From JBGQOJ01 sp052119585 (GTDB taxonomy: Bacteria; Pseudomonadota; Alphaproteobacteria; Rhodobacterales; Rhodobacteraceae): DNA of 62,024 nt. Below, in pieces: positions 8,645-17,634 of this stretch. The position numbers and the translations under genes were made by a program. The DNA lies in assembly GCF_052119585.1 (NCBI RefSeq), contig NZ_JBGQOJ010000020.1, forward strand, positions 1 to 62,024, in the 5' to 3' direction. Within the stretch, counting starts at the first letter, position 1. Each line of letters starts with the position of its first letter. A model generated the notes under the pieces. The model saw nothing but the letters and a program-made list of their open reading frames with translations, searched no databases and was not told the DNA's origin.

Positions 8645-9450
8645 AGGAAACCTCCGGTATCTTTGCCGCCCGCACGGCGGATACCGCGGCGACGGAAGTA
8701 TTCAGCAACGGTCAACAACACGACAGAGGCCACGACAAGGATCGTGCCAAGCGCCATGACCACAGGGATTTTCGCGGGAAACCGAAGCTGGCTCCACAAA
8801 TAGACGGGCAGCGTTGGTTCTGTGCCGGTCAGGAAAAAGGCGATGATGAATTCGTCCAGCGAGATGGTGAACGAGATCAGCAAGGCGGAAATGATGCCGG
8901 GCATGACCAGCGGCAGCGTGATCAGGCGGAACGTCGACCAACGGGTTTCGCCAAGGTCATAGGCGGCCTCCTCGAGCGAGGCATCGAGATTGCCGAAGGC
9001 AGAGTTCAGGATCGCGATGCAGAACGGCGTGCAGATCAACACATGCCCCATGATGACGGTCCAGCGCGTCAGGTCCAGCCCCAGTTGCAGCAGCACCACC
9101 AGCAACGACACCGCAACGATGATTTCTGGCAGAACCAGCGGCAGCATGATGAAACCGATGATGCTTTTCTTCAGCGGAAAGTTATATTTGGTGGCGGCGC
9201 GGGCCGCGCAAATACCCAATGTGACGGACAAAACAGACGTGATAACAGCGATATACAGGCTGTTCTTAACCGCACCATGCAGGGCGGTGATCTGCGTCAG
9301 TTCGGTGAACCACTGGGTTGTGAACCCCCTGAGCGGAAAGGCGATAACGGTCGCGTCGTTGAACGCGAACATCGGCAGCAAAAGGATCGGCAGGTACAAA
9401 AAGACCAGATAACCGATGGTGTATGATCTAAGCCAACCGCCGCCCTTCAT
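8641..9450 (-). CDS. potC: polyamine-type ABC transporter permease
   Basis: 269 aa with about six membrane helices and the cytoplasmic EAA loop (SLEEAAYDLGETRWSTF), which docks the ATPase. Gene order potB-potC-potA and length match PotC-type permeases. It overlaps both neighbours by 4 bp, so it is part of a tightly coupled operon in the inner membrane. Confidence 0.88.
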   Translation of the reverse strand: MKGGGWLRSYTIGYLVFLYLPILLLPMFAFNDATVIAFPLRGFTTQWFTELTQITALHGAVKNSLYIAVITSVLSVTLGICAARAATKYNFPLKKSIIGFIMLPLVLPEIIVAVSLLVVLLQLGLDLTRWTVIMGHVLICTPFCIAILNSAFGNLDASLEEAAYDLGETRWSTFRLITLPLVMPGIISALLISFTISLDEFIIAFFLTGTEPTLPVYLWSQLRFPAKIPVVMALGTILVVASVVLLTVAEYFRRRGIRRAGGKDTGGFL

Positions 9451-10334
9451 TTGCGCCCCTTCAGGAATTTCCGGTTCACCACGATGAACGCCAGCGAAAT
9501 GGCGGTGACGATCACCATGGCGATCACCGCCAGCGTCGCCCCCATCGGCGCGTTGTTCAGGCGCAGGAACTGGGTCTGGATCATGTTGGCAATCATCAGG
9601 CCATCCGGCCCACCCACAAGGCGCGGCGTTACATAGTCGCCGATTGTCGGGATGAACACGATCAGCGTCGCGGCCACCACCCCCGGCATCGCCAAAGGCA
9701 GCGTCACCCGCAGGAAGGTGACAATATGGTTCTCGCCCAGATCGCGGCTTGCCTCGAGGAACGAGCGGTCGATCTTTTCCAGCGCCACAAAAATAGGCAG
9801 AATGGCGAAGGGCGCATAGGCATGGGCCAGCGTGATCACCACGGCATTGGCGTTATATAGGATAAAGGTCAGCGGCTCGTCGATGATCCCCAGCCCCAAC
9901 AGGCCGGAATTCAGCACGCCGTTATAGCCCAATATCACCTTCCACAGGAACACGCGGATCAGATAGCTGGTCCAGAACGGGATGGTGATCAGGAAAATCC
10001 ACAGCGACTTGCGGTTCACTGGCACGTGGAAAGAGATGAAATAGGCCACCGGGAACGCCAGGATCACCGTCACCGCCGTGACCGCCAACGAGATGAATAC
10101 TGACCGCCACATCAGCTGCATATACAGTGGATCGGTCAGCGCCTCGGTGTAGTTTTTCAAGGTGGGCGTCTTGTCGAAGGTCAAAAAGTCCTGCGTCCAG
10201 AAGCTGACGACGAAAATTGCGCCTAGCGGCACAAGCAATAGCAAAAGCGCGTAGATGGCCGTGGGGCTGACCAGCAAAAGCCCCGATGCGGCCTCTGTCC
10301 TGCTCCACCGTCGCAGACGTTCGCCAAGTATCAT
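9447..10334 (-). CDS. potB: polyamine-type ABC transporter permease
   Basis: 295 aa from the preferred start. There are six predicted helices and an EAA loop (SFLEASRDLGENHIVTFL). The frame is open to 10388, but the extra residues are Arg-rich and the ATG at 10334 has a GGGGA ribosome site at good spacing. It forms the permease pair with PotC. The first gene of the operon; 140 bp separate it from sufS, which ends upstream on the same strand. Confidence 0.86.
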   Translation of the reverse strand: MILGERLRRWSRTEAASGLLLVSPTAIYALLLLLVPLGAIFVVSFWTQDFLTFDKTPTLKNYTEALTDPLYMQLMWRSVFISLAVTAVTVILAFPVAYFISFHVPVNRKSLWIFLITIPFWTSYLIRVFLWKVILGYNGVLNSGLLGLGIIDEPLTFILYNANAVVITLAHAYAPFAILPIFVALEKIDRSFLEASRDLGENHIVTFLRVTLPLAMPGVVAATLIVFIPTIGDYVTPRLVGGPDGLMIANMIQTQFLRLNNAPMGATLAVIAMVIVTAISLAFIVVNRKFLKGRK

Positions 10335-10474
10335 GCGTCTGGTTTCCCCTGCGCCGCCACTGTGACGCCGCCGTGGCGTCCGGTGCAAAGCATGTAAGGA
10401 ATTCGCGACAACCTCAAGGGCTTAGATGCGGCTGCGCGCTATTCCCTTGCGGCCGCCTGAATTTCAGGCCGGCG

Positions 10475-11695
10475 TCAGGCGAACAGCTCGTGGCACAGCT
10501 CCAGCGCGTCGATCAGTACATCGACCTCGTCCACCGTGTTATACATGCCAAAGGATGCGCGGCAGGTGGCATTCAGCCCCAGATGCGTCATCAACGGCCC
10601 CGCACAATGCTGCCCCGCGCGAACTGCCACACCCCTTTTGTCAAGCACGGTAGAAATGTCATGGGCATGCGCCGCGCCGTCCAGCGTGAACGAGAATATC
10701 GCCCCCTTGTTTGCCGAATTTCCCTGCACTTGCAGCCAGTTAAGGCCCGAAAATCTGGACTGGGCATAGTCCCGCAACACGCGTTCATGCGCCGCGATAT
10801 TGTCCATGCCGATGTCCATCATATAGGTCAGCGCCACGCCCAGACCGATGGTCTGCACGATACCCGGCGTCCCCGCCTCGAATTTCATCGGCGCGTCGTT
10901 ATAGGTGACGAAATCCTTCTGAACCTCGCGGATCATATCGCCGCCGCCAAGGAACGGGCGCATCTCGGCCATCCGCGCGGCTTTGATATAGGTCGCGCCC
11001 GACCCCGACGGGCCGTATAGCTTATGCCCGGTCACCGCATAGAAATCGGCGTCGATATCACGCACATCGACCGGCATATGCACCGCCGCCTGCGACCCGT
11101 CCACCAACACCGGCACGCCCTTGCCATGGGCCCCCGCGCAGATGGCTTTCACATCCACCACCGTGCCCAGAACATTAGACATATGGGTCACCGCCACCAG
11201 CTTTGTCCTGGGGCCGATCGCGTCGATCACCGCCTGCGGGTCAAGATCGCCATTGGCATCCACATCGACCCATTTCAGCACGACACCCTGCCGCTCGCGC
11301 AGGAAATGCCAGGGCACGATATTCGCATGATGCTCCATCACACTCAGCACAATTTCGTCGCCTGCTTCCATGCGGGGCATGGCCCAACCATAGGCCACCA
11401 GATTGATGCCCTCGGTCGTGCCGGTGCCCAACACGATCTCGTCCTCAAGCCCTGCGTTCAGGAACCGCGCCACCGTGCCGCGCACTGCCTCGTATTTCTC
11501 GGTTGCCACATTAGAAAGATAGTGCAAGCCCCTGTGAACATTTGCATATTCATGTGAATAGGCATGGGTCACCGCATCAATGACACCCTGTGGCTTCTGC
11601 GAGGATGCGCCATTGTCCAGATAGACCAGCGGCTTGCCGTTCACCTGACGCGACAGGATCGGAAAGTCAGCGCGAATCTTTGTGACATCGAACAT
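10475..11695 (-). CDS. sufS: SufS-type cysteine desulfurase
   Basis: 406 aa, PLP-dependent. The PLP lysine is K225 (VTGHKLYGPSG) and the sulfur-accepting cysteine C364 (RAGQHCAGP), as in class II SufS. It removes sulfur from cysteine and passes persulfide to the SufBCD scaffold. It is the last gene of the leftward suf operon, 3 bp after a Yip1-like gene. No sufE or sufU sulfur-transfer partner is encoded in the operon, so the acceptor must be elsewhere. Confidence 0.93.
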   Translation of the reverse strand: MFDVTKIRADFPILSRQVNGKPLVYLDNGASSQKPQGVIDAVTHAYSHEYANVHRGLHYLSNVATEKYEAVRGTVARFLNAGLEDEIVLGTGTTEGINLVAYGWAMPRMEAGDEIVLSVMEHHANIVPWHFLRERQGVVLKWVDVDANGDLDPQAVIDAIGPRTKLVAVTHMSNVLGTVVDVKAICAGAHGKGVPVLVDGSQAAVHMPVDVRDIDADFYAVTGHKLYGPSGSGATYIKAARMAEMRPFLGGGDMIREVQKDFVTYNDAPMKFEAGTPGIVQTIGLGVALTYMMDIGMDNIAAHERVLRDYAQSRFSGLNWLQVQGNSANKGAIFSFTLDGAAHAHDISTVLDKRGVAVRAGQHCAGPLMTHLGLNATCRASFGMYNTVDEVDVLIDALELCHELFA

Positions 11696-11698
11696 GGG

Positions 11699-12289
11699 TC
11701 AGACCCCTCCGGGAACAGAAAGCGAGATGAGCGCCAACAAAAGGCTCAGCCCGAAAATGACGCCGAAAATCGCGGCAATAATGATGATGAAAACCGAAGG
11801 AAGAGATTTAAACCCGTGAATCAGCGCCACAAAATGGGTCAAAAGCCAAAAGAATAAGACGATGCTGGCCAACCCCAAAAGCCCCGCCAGCATCGGCGCG
11901 ATCGGCAACAATGCGGTCTGGATCACCTGCACGCAGACCATGATGAACTGCAACCAGATCACCATCGCCAGCGCGTCGTCGAACGCCGCCGTCCCGCCCA
12001 TCGCGCGGCCGATCCAGTAAACGCAATAGACCATCAGAACCAACAGCCCCACCTGCACCACCCCCGTCAGCACAGGAGAGCCGATCACCTCGGTCATCAG
12101 CAGCGAGGTTCCGGGCATCAACATCACGCCCACATGCGTCAGCAGGGTGCTGATGACCACGGTCAGCACCAGCATCTTCCACAACACATCGCGCGGCAGG
12201 TTCAGATCAAGAACCTGCTGCGCCCCGTCGCGCGGATTAACTGCGGTGTAACGCGCCAGTCGCAGAAGGTTGGTCAGGGAAAAATCCAT
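11699..12289 (-). CDS. Yip1-domain membrane protein in the suf operon
   Basis: 196 aa with about five membrane helices and the layout of bacterial YIP1-family proteins. The function of bacterial members is not established. It sits 3 bp before sufS and 9 bp after another membrane protein gene, so it is transcribed with the Fe-S assembly genes. Any role in iron or sulfur handling is only suggested by position. Confidence 0.75.
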   Translation of the reverse strand: MDFSLTNLLRLARYTAVNPRDGAQQVLDLNLPRDVLWKMLVLTVVISTLLTHVGVMLMPGTSLLMTEVIGSPVLTGVVQVGLLVLMVYCVYWIGRAMGGTAAFDDALAMVIWLQFIMVCVQVIQTALLPIAPMLAGLLGLASIVLFFWLLTHFVALIHGFKSLPSVFIIIIAAIFGVIFGLSLLLALISLSVPGGV

Positions 12290-12298
12290 AAACGAGGC

Positions 12299-12811
12299 CT
12301 ATATTGACGCAGGATCAGTGGAAGGACCGGACGGGAATTCCGCCTCAAGTAACCCGACCAACCATATGTAAAGAAATGAAATTCCCGTAACTGATCCGGT
12401 CAATGTCAAGGCAGCCCCCGGCCCGACGAACCCCGCGACCAGCCCGTTCAAAAGCCAGAACGGCGACGCCGCCAGCAGCGCCCAGAACATGGCAAGCCGG
12501 GCGGAAAACCAACTGCCCCGACCGCCAAACACCCGCATTATCGCATGGCTGAGCGCGGCCAACCCGTAAAACACCAAAGGAGCAAGGAACAACCATCCCA
12601 AAAGCGCGCTGGTGATCAACAGATCCAGCGTCAGTTCCGGCGTCTCGAAGGCCTGGCGTGCCAGACGCGGCCATTGACCCACAAAGATCAGCAGGCAGCC
12701 GACCATCAGGTAAACCAGCGCGCGGTCCTCTCTTGGACCTTGCCGCAACAGGTCGCGCACCACCGCGCGCGGAGCACGGTAACTGCGCAGGATATCCGTT
12801 GTCACCGGCAT
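12299..12811 (-). CDS. Yip1-like membrane protein in the suf operon
   Basis: 170 aa with three to four hydrophobic helices after a short basic N-terminus. It looks like a second, more divergent YIP1-type protein. It is packed between sufD (6 bp) and the first Yip1 gene (9 bp). I cannot assign a function; the pair of membrane proteins inside a cytosolic Fe-S operon recurs in relatives as far as I recall, but that is memory and not a search result. Confidence 0.65.
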   Translation of the reverse strand: MPVTTDILRSYRAPRAVVRDLLRQGPREDRALVYLMVGCLLIFVGQWPRLARQAFETPELTLDLLITSALLGWLFLAPLVFYGLAALSHAIMRVFGGRGSWFSARLAMFWALLAASPFWLLNGLVAGFVGPGAALTLTGSVTGISFLYIWLVGLLEAEFPSGPSTDPASI

Positions 12812-12817
12812 CGGCGC

Positions 12818-14104
12818 TTAACGACGACGGCGGGCAAGCCAGCCGTCCAGACGCCCCAGTATGTCGGCGGAAATATCGGGATCCTCGATCTCGTCGATCG
12901 CCTCGGCCAGAAATGCCAGCACAAGAAGATCCTGCGCCGCCGCCTCCGGCACCCCGCGAGAGCGCAGGTAGAACAGTGCGGTATCGTCGATGGCGCCAGT
13001 GGTGGAGCCATGGCTGCAAATCACATCATCGGCGTAGATCTCCAGCTCTGGCTTGGCGTAGAATTGACTGTCATCGTCCAGAAGCAATGACTGGCTGATC
13101 TGGTAACCATCTGTTTTCTGGGCATCTTTTTTGACAAGAATCTTGCCCTGAAACACGCCGACCGCGCCGTTGCGCAGCACCTTCTTGAACACCTGACGGC
13201 TTTCGCAATGCTGGGCGTCATGGGTGACAAAGACGGTGTCGTCATGCACGAACATACCGTCGCCGACCGCCGCACCGGCCACATGGGCCACGGCGTGATC
13301 ACCAGTGAACTCGATGATCGCCTCGTTTCGCGTCAGCAGGCCGTTGACCGTGACGGTAAAGGATTTGAACGTCGACTCTGCACCAAGACGGGCGAACATA
13401 TGCGTGACCGCACGGCGTTCGTGGTCGCGACCCTGGGCGCGAATGTGGTGAAAGGACGCGCCGTCGGCAACATCGACTTCCATCACCTTGTTGAGCCGCG
13501 CCGCCGCCGGACCGTTTTCAAGCAACGTCAGGTCAGCACCCGCATCAAGCTTAATGCAATGATGCAGGATCGCGTCAGAAGTCTCTGATTTATGGAGATA
13601 AACCAGCGAGACGGGCTTTGTGGCCTTCCCCGTCGCACGGATCACAATACCGTCCGAGGCAAAGGCCGTATTCAGCGCCGCTAGCGGGCGATGCACGGGC
13701 GTCTGGCCCCGTGTTTCCAAGGTGCCGTACAGGTCCTTGACCCAGTGAATATCGGCCGCCATCGCATCGGACAGCCGCTCTATCTCGATCCCTGCCAGCG
13801 CCAGATCATCCGACGCATCGGCGTCAAATACGCCGTCGACAAAGATGATCTTCAGCCGGTCGATGCTGTCGAAAACGGGTGTTTCTTCGGCCTTCAGCAC
13901 AGCCGCACGCCCGGCTTCGGCGTCAACCAACGTGGTCGGGTTGGTGAATTTCCAGTATTCGTCGCGGCGCGACGGCAAGCCCATGGCCTGAACCCGCCCC
14001 AGTGCCTCGCGACGCAACGCCGTGGCCCAGGCCGCGCCTTCGGGCAAGGTCAGCGTGGCAAGCCGCGCGTCGGTTGCGTCCTGTTTGACTTGCGGCAGCG
14101 CCAT
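12818..14104 (-). CDS. sufD: Fe-S cluster assembly protein SufD
   Basis: 428 aa with the right-handed beta-helix SufB/SufD core in its C-terminal half (regions near NEAIIEFTGDHAVAHVAG and the CSHGSTTGAIDDTALFYL segment with the conserved His). It forms the SufBC2D scaffold where clusters are assembled. Its start overlaps the sufC stop by one base, so the subunits are translated together. Confidence 0.93.
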   Translation of the reverse strand: MALPQVKQDATDARLATLTLPEGAAWATALRREALGRVQAMGLPSRRDEYWKFTNPTTLVDAEAGRAAVLKAEETPVFDSIDRLKIIFVDGVFDADASDDLALAGIEIERLSDAMAADIHWVKDLYGTLETRGQTPVHRPLAALNTAFASDGIVIRATGKATKPVSLVYLHKSETSDAILHHCIKLDAGADLTLLENGPAAARLNKVMEVDVADGASFHHIRAQGRDHERRAVTHMFARLGAESTFKSFTVTVNGLLTRNEAIIEFTGDHAVAHVAGAAVGDGMFVHDDTVFVTHDAQHCESRQVFKKVLRNGAVGVFQGKILVKKDAQKTDGYQISQSLLLDDDSQFYAKPELEIYADDVICSHGSTTGAIDDTALFYLRSRGVPEAAAQDLLVLAFLAEAIDEIEDPDISADILGRLDGWLARRRR

Positions 14105-14859
14105 TACACCGCCTCCGTCAACAGATCCGCATAGCCATTGTTCTCGACCTCCAACGCCAGTTCGGGTCCGCCGGTTTTGATGATCCGGCCATTGGCCATA
14201 ATATGCACGACATCAGGTTTAATATGGTCGAGAAGCCGTTGATAATGCGTGATAACCAGAAACGACCGGCCCTCGGATCGCAGGGCGTTCACCCCCTCTG
14301 ACACCAGCTTCATCGCGTCAACGTCAAGACCCGAATCCGTCTCGTCGAGGATGCACATCCTGGGCTCCAGCATCGCCATTTGCAGGATCTCGTTGCGCTT
14401 TTTCTCGCCGCCGGAAAAGCCGACGTTGACCGGACGCTTCAGCATCTCGGCGTCGATCTTCAGCGTTTTGGCTTTTTCGCGCACGACCTTCAGGAATTCG
14501 CCCGCCGACATCTCTTCTTGGCCGCGCGCCTTGCGTTGCGCGTTCACCGCGGTGCGCAGGAAGGTCATGTTGCCGACACCCGGAATTTCCACCGGATACT
14601 GGAACGCAAGGAACAGGCCCGCCGCGGCGCGCTCTTCCGGCTCCAACGCCAGAAGGTCGACATCGTCCAGCATCGCAGAGCCTTCGGTCACGTCATAGCC
14701 GCCCTTGCCGGACAGAACATAGGACAGCGTCGATTTACCGGACCCGTTCGGCCCCATGATCGCATGCACTTCGCCCGCGCCAATCGTCAGATCGACCCCC
14801 TTGAGGATCTGCTTGTCTTCTTCTTCAAGTTTGACGTGCAGGTTCTTGATATTCAACAT
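14104..14859 (-). CDS. sufC: Fe-S cluster assembly ATPase SufC
   Basis: 251 aa, ABC-type ATPase with Walker A GPNGSGKST near residues 36-44, the variant signature FSGGEKKRNE, Walker B CILDETDSGLDVDA and the H-loop VITHYQRLL. These are diagnostic for SufC, the soluble motor of the SufBCD scaffold. It follows sufB after 60 bp. Confidence 0.95.
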   Translation of the reverse strand: MLNIKNLHVKLEEEDKQILKGVDLTIGAGEVHAIMGPNGSGKSTLSYVLSGKGGYDVTEGSAMLDDVDLLALEPEERAAAGLFLAFQYPVEIPGVGNMTFLRTAVNAQRKARGQEEMSAGEFLKVVREKAKTLKIDAEMLKRPVNVGFSGGEKKRNEILQMAMLEPRMCILDETDSGLDVDAMKLVSEGVNALRSEGRSFLVITHYQRLLDHIKPDVVHIMANGRIIKTGGPELALEVENNGYADLLTEAV

Positions 14860-14919
14860 TATTTTATCCGTTTATCTGCGTTCGTTTTGCACCGGAGCAG
14901 TCCCCGAATGCCTGAATTT

Positions 14920-16446
14920 CTATCCAACAGAGCCTTCAAGGCTGATCGCCACAAGCGCCTGCGCTTCCATCGCGAATTCCATCGGCAGGGCCTGTAAGAC
15001 TTCCTTGCAAAAGCCGTTCACAACCAGCGCGACCGCCTCTTCCTCATCCATGCCACGGCTGCGGCAATAGAACAGCTGGTCGTCGTCCACCTTGGATGTG
15101 GTCGCCTCATGCTCGACCCGGCTCGAGTTGTTCTTGACCTCGATGTAGGGCACGGTATGCGCGCCGCAATTGCCCCCGATCAAAAGACTGTCGCATTGCG
15201 TATAGTTGCGCGAATTCTTCGCCTTCGGGTGCATCGACACAAGGCCACGATAGGTATTCTGCGCATGGCCCGCGCTGATCCCCTTGGACACGATCCGCGA
15301 CTTGGTGTTCTTGCCCAGGTGGATCATCTTGGTGCCGGTATCGGCCTGCTGAAAGTTGTTGGCGATGGCGATCGAATAGAATTCGCCCTGACTGTCATCG
15401 CCGCGCAGGATGCACGACGGGTATTTCCACGTCACGGCAGAGCCAGTCTCGACCTGCGTCCACATCACCTTTGACCGGTCGCCACGGCAATCCGCGCGCT
15501 TGGTCACAAAGTTATAGATGCCGCCCTTGCCGTTCTCGTCGCCGGGGTACCAGTTCTGAACGGTGGAATACTTGATTTCCGCATCCTCCAGCAGCACCAG
15601 TTCCACCACCGCCGCATGCAGCTGGTTGGTGTCACGCTTGGGGGCGGTGCAGCCTTCCAGATAGGACACATAAGCACCCTTGTCGGCGATAATCAGCGTT
15701 CGCTCGAACTGGCCGGTGTTTTCGGCGTTGATCCGGAAATAGGTCGACAGTTCCATCGGGCATTTCGTTCCGGGCGGAATGTAGACAAACGACCCGTCGG
15801 TAAAGACCGCCGAATTCAACGTCGCGAAATAGTTGTCGGTCACGGGAACGACCGTGCCAAGATATTGCCTGACCAGTTCTGGATGCTCGCGGATCGCTTC
15901 CGAGATCGAGCAAAAGATCACGCCGGCCTTCTTCAGTTCCGCCTGAAAGGTCGTGCCCACGGAAACCGAATCGAACACCGCATCGACAGCGACCTTGCGA
16001 CCCTCGGCAGGGGCATTCTCTGCCCCCTCGACGCCCGCCAGAATCATTTGCTCCTTCAGCGGAATACCCAGTTTCTTATAGGTTTCCAACAGCTTGGGGT
16101 CGACATCGTCCAGCGACTTCGGCTTCTCTGCCATAGATTTCGGCGAGGCGTAGTAATACTGGTCTTGATAGTCGATCTTGGGGTAGTTCACCATGGCCCA
16201 GTCGGGCTCTTCCATCTTTTCCCAACGCTCGAACGCCGCCAGACGCCAGTCGGTCATCCACTGCGGCTCGCCGTTCTTGGCCGATATCAGCTTTACGATG
16301 TCGCGATTCACGCCCTTGGGGGCATAATCCATCTCGATGTCCGTCGCCCAGCCGTATTTATAGCTGCCGGACAGGCCGCGCACCGCATCGACCGTGTCCT
16401 GATCAACGCCTTCTTTTACGTCTGTTGTGTCCAAAGCTGCCATCAT
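14920..16446 (-). CDS. sufB: Fe-S cluster assembly protein SufB
   Basis: 508 aa from the chosen start. It contains the SufB N-terminal region, the beta-helix core with the cysteine-bearing segments (SYLEGCTAPKRDTNQLHAA and NYTQCDSLLIGG), and the C-terminal FYCRSRGMDEEEAVALVVNGF helix motif. It is the main scaffold subunit. The frame opens at 16467 with an ATGA overlap with nifS, but a GGAG ribosome site points to the ATG pair at 16446/16443 (M-MAALDTTD). Cluster chemistry needs SufC and SufD, both encoded next. Confidence 0.93.
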   Translation of the reverse strand: MMAALDTTDVKEGVDQDTVDAVRGLSGSYKYGWATDIEMDYAPKGVNRDIVKLISAKNGEPQWMTDWRLAAFERWEKMEEPDWAMVNYPKIDYQDQYYYASPKSMAEKPKSLDDVDPKLLETYKKLGIPLKEQMILAGVEGAENAPAEGRKVAVDAVFDSVSVGTTFQAELKKAGVIFCSISEAIREHPELVRQYLGTVVPVTDNYFATLNSAVFTDGSFVYIPPGTKCPMELSTYFRINAENTGQFERTLIIADKGAYVSYLEGCTAPKRDTNQLHAAVVELVLLEDAEIKYSTVQNWYPGDENGKGGIYNFVTKRADCRGDRSKVMWTQVETGSAVTWKYPSCILRGDDSQGEFYSIAIANNFQQADTGTKMIHLGKNTKSRIVSKGISAGHAQNTYRGLVSMHPKAKNSRNYTQCDSLLIGGNCGAHTVPYIEVKNNSSRVEHEATTSKVDDDQLFYCRSRGMDEEEAVALVVNGFCKEVLQALPMEFAMEAQALVAISLEGSVG

Positions 16447-16463
16447 CGTCTCCGTTCTATCCA

Positions 16464-17519
16464 TCATGCCGCACGCGCGCGAAACTTCGCATGTTGCGCC
16501 AGCCAGGCCTCTGCAAAGCGCAGCACCTGCTCCTTGGTTGTGTCCAGCCCCAGCGACACGCGGATCGCACTGGCGGCCTTCGCCTCGTCAAAGCCCATGG
16601 CCATCAAAACGCGGCTGGCCTTTACCTTTCCGCTGGAACAGGCCGAACCCGCCGAAACGGCGAACCCGGCAAGGTCCATCTGCATCACTTGCGTCTCGCC
16701 CTTCCAGCCGGGTGTCAGCATATAGGACGTGTTCGGCAAACGCCGGTTGCCACCTTCCACATCTTTCCCGACAAAAATAGTCTTATTTGCAGAAGCCTCA
16801 ATACTTAATTCTAGAATATTTCTAAGTTTCTCGATTTCCGCCCACCGTCCGTCGGCCAAATCCCGCGCTGCGGCCTCGGCTGCGGCCCCGAATCCCGCAA
16901 TTCCGATGATGTTTTCCGTGCCGGACCGCCGCCCCATCTCCTGGCCGCCGCCCCTGATCTGCGCCGGCACATCCAGTCCGCGCTTCAGAACCAGCGCACC
17001 AATGCCCTTTGGCCCGCCCAGCTTATGAGCAGAGATCAGCGCCATATCGGCACCGCACCAGTTAAAGGCAACCGGCAGCTTCCCGAAGGCCTGCGTTGCA
17101 TCCGTCAGGGCCAGCCCGGCGGGCAGATCCTGCACAACCCCGGTCTCGCTATTGGCCATCTGCAACGCGGTTGCCGCAGGATCCGCAACCGCGACCCGCC
17201 CCATCCGGTCCACCGGCAGATCTGCCTGCGCCCAGGCCAGCACGGCGTCATGCTCTACCGCGCCACACCGCAAACCCCGCCCTGCACACCCCAGCGCCGC
17301 ACTTTCCGTCGCCGAAGAGGTGAAAACAATATCCGCCCCCTCTGCCCCGAACGCTGCCGCAATCTGACCCCGCGCCCGCTCGACAATGGCCTTGGCCGCG
17401 CGCCCCTCGGCATGAACGCTGGACGGATTGCCAACCGCATCCATCGCCGCAATCATCGCGGCCCGCGCCTCGGCCCGCACAGGCGTCGTCGCATTATGGT
17501 CAAGATAAACGCGGGACAT
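16464..17519 (-). CDS. NifS/IscS-like (class I) cysteine desulfurase
   Basis: 351 aa. PLP lysine K166 (SAHKLGGPKG) and catalytic Cys294 in the flexible loop SAGSACSSGKVK mark it as a class I desulfurase, distinct from SufS in the same operon. It supplies sulfur for Fe-S clusters or thiolation. The ATG at 17519 is preferred to a GTG one codon upstream. Residues about 227-250 are encoded by an unusually AT-rich stretch with an Irr-like palindrome (16811-16825). The stop overlaps the longest sufB frame. Confidence 0.88.
   Translation of the reverse strand: MSRVYLDHNATTPVRAEARAAMIAAMDAVGNPSSVHAEGRAAKAIVERARGQIAAAFGAEGADIVFTSSATESAALGCAGRGLRCGAVEHDAVLAWAQADLPVDRMGRVAVADPAATALQMANSETGVVQDLPAGLALTDATQAFGKLPVAFNWCGADMALISAHKLGGPKGIGALVLKRGLDVPAQIRGGGQEMGRRSGTENIIGIAGFGAAAEAAARDLADGRWAEIEKLRNILELSIEASANKTIFVGKDVEGGNRRLPNTSYMLTPGWKGETQVMQMDLAGFAVSAGSACSSGKVKASRVLMAMGFDEAKAASAIRVSLGLDTTKEQVLRFAEAWLAQHAKFRARAA
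16811..16825 (-). promoter_or_regulatory. Irr-like palindrome inside nifS
   Basis: TTAGAAATATTCTAG reads on the minus strand within the coding region, one mismatch from the TTAGAA-N3-TTCTAA core also seen upstream of iscR. It lies in a locally AT-rich stretch of nifS, about 370 bp before sufB. It could serve an internal promoter, or it may be chance in AT-rich codons. Confidence 0.25.
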
Positions 17520-17530
17520 CACTTTACCGT

Positions 17531-17562
17531 TCTTTTTGGAAAAAATATCCGCGCCGCAGGCA
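17531..17562 (-). repeat. intergenic repeat, copy A
   Basis: On the minus strand it contains GCCTGCGGCGCGGATATTTT followed by TTCCAAAAAGA, closely matching copies B and D. It sits between the 3' end of iscR and the start of nifS. Confidence 0.75.
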
Positions 17563-17634
17563 AATCCCGAGGGCCCGCAAGGGCCCGAGACAAGAGCAAT
17601 CGCGCGGCACGCGCGCCCTTCGGATCACGCCACC

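Noticed and set aside
10455..10469. GCCTGAATTTCAGGC palindrome near the end of sufS, considered as a terminator
   Set aside because: It lies next to the stop without a T-run; a regulatory role is possible but unsupported.
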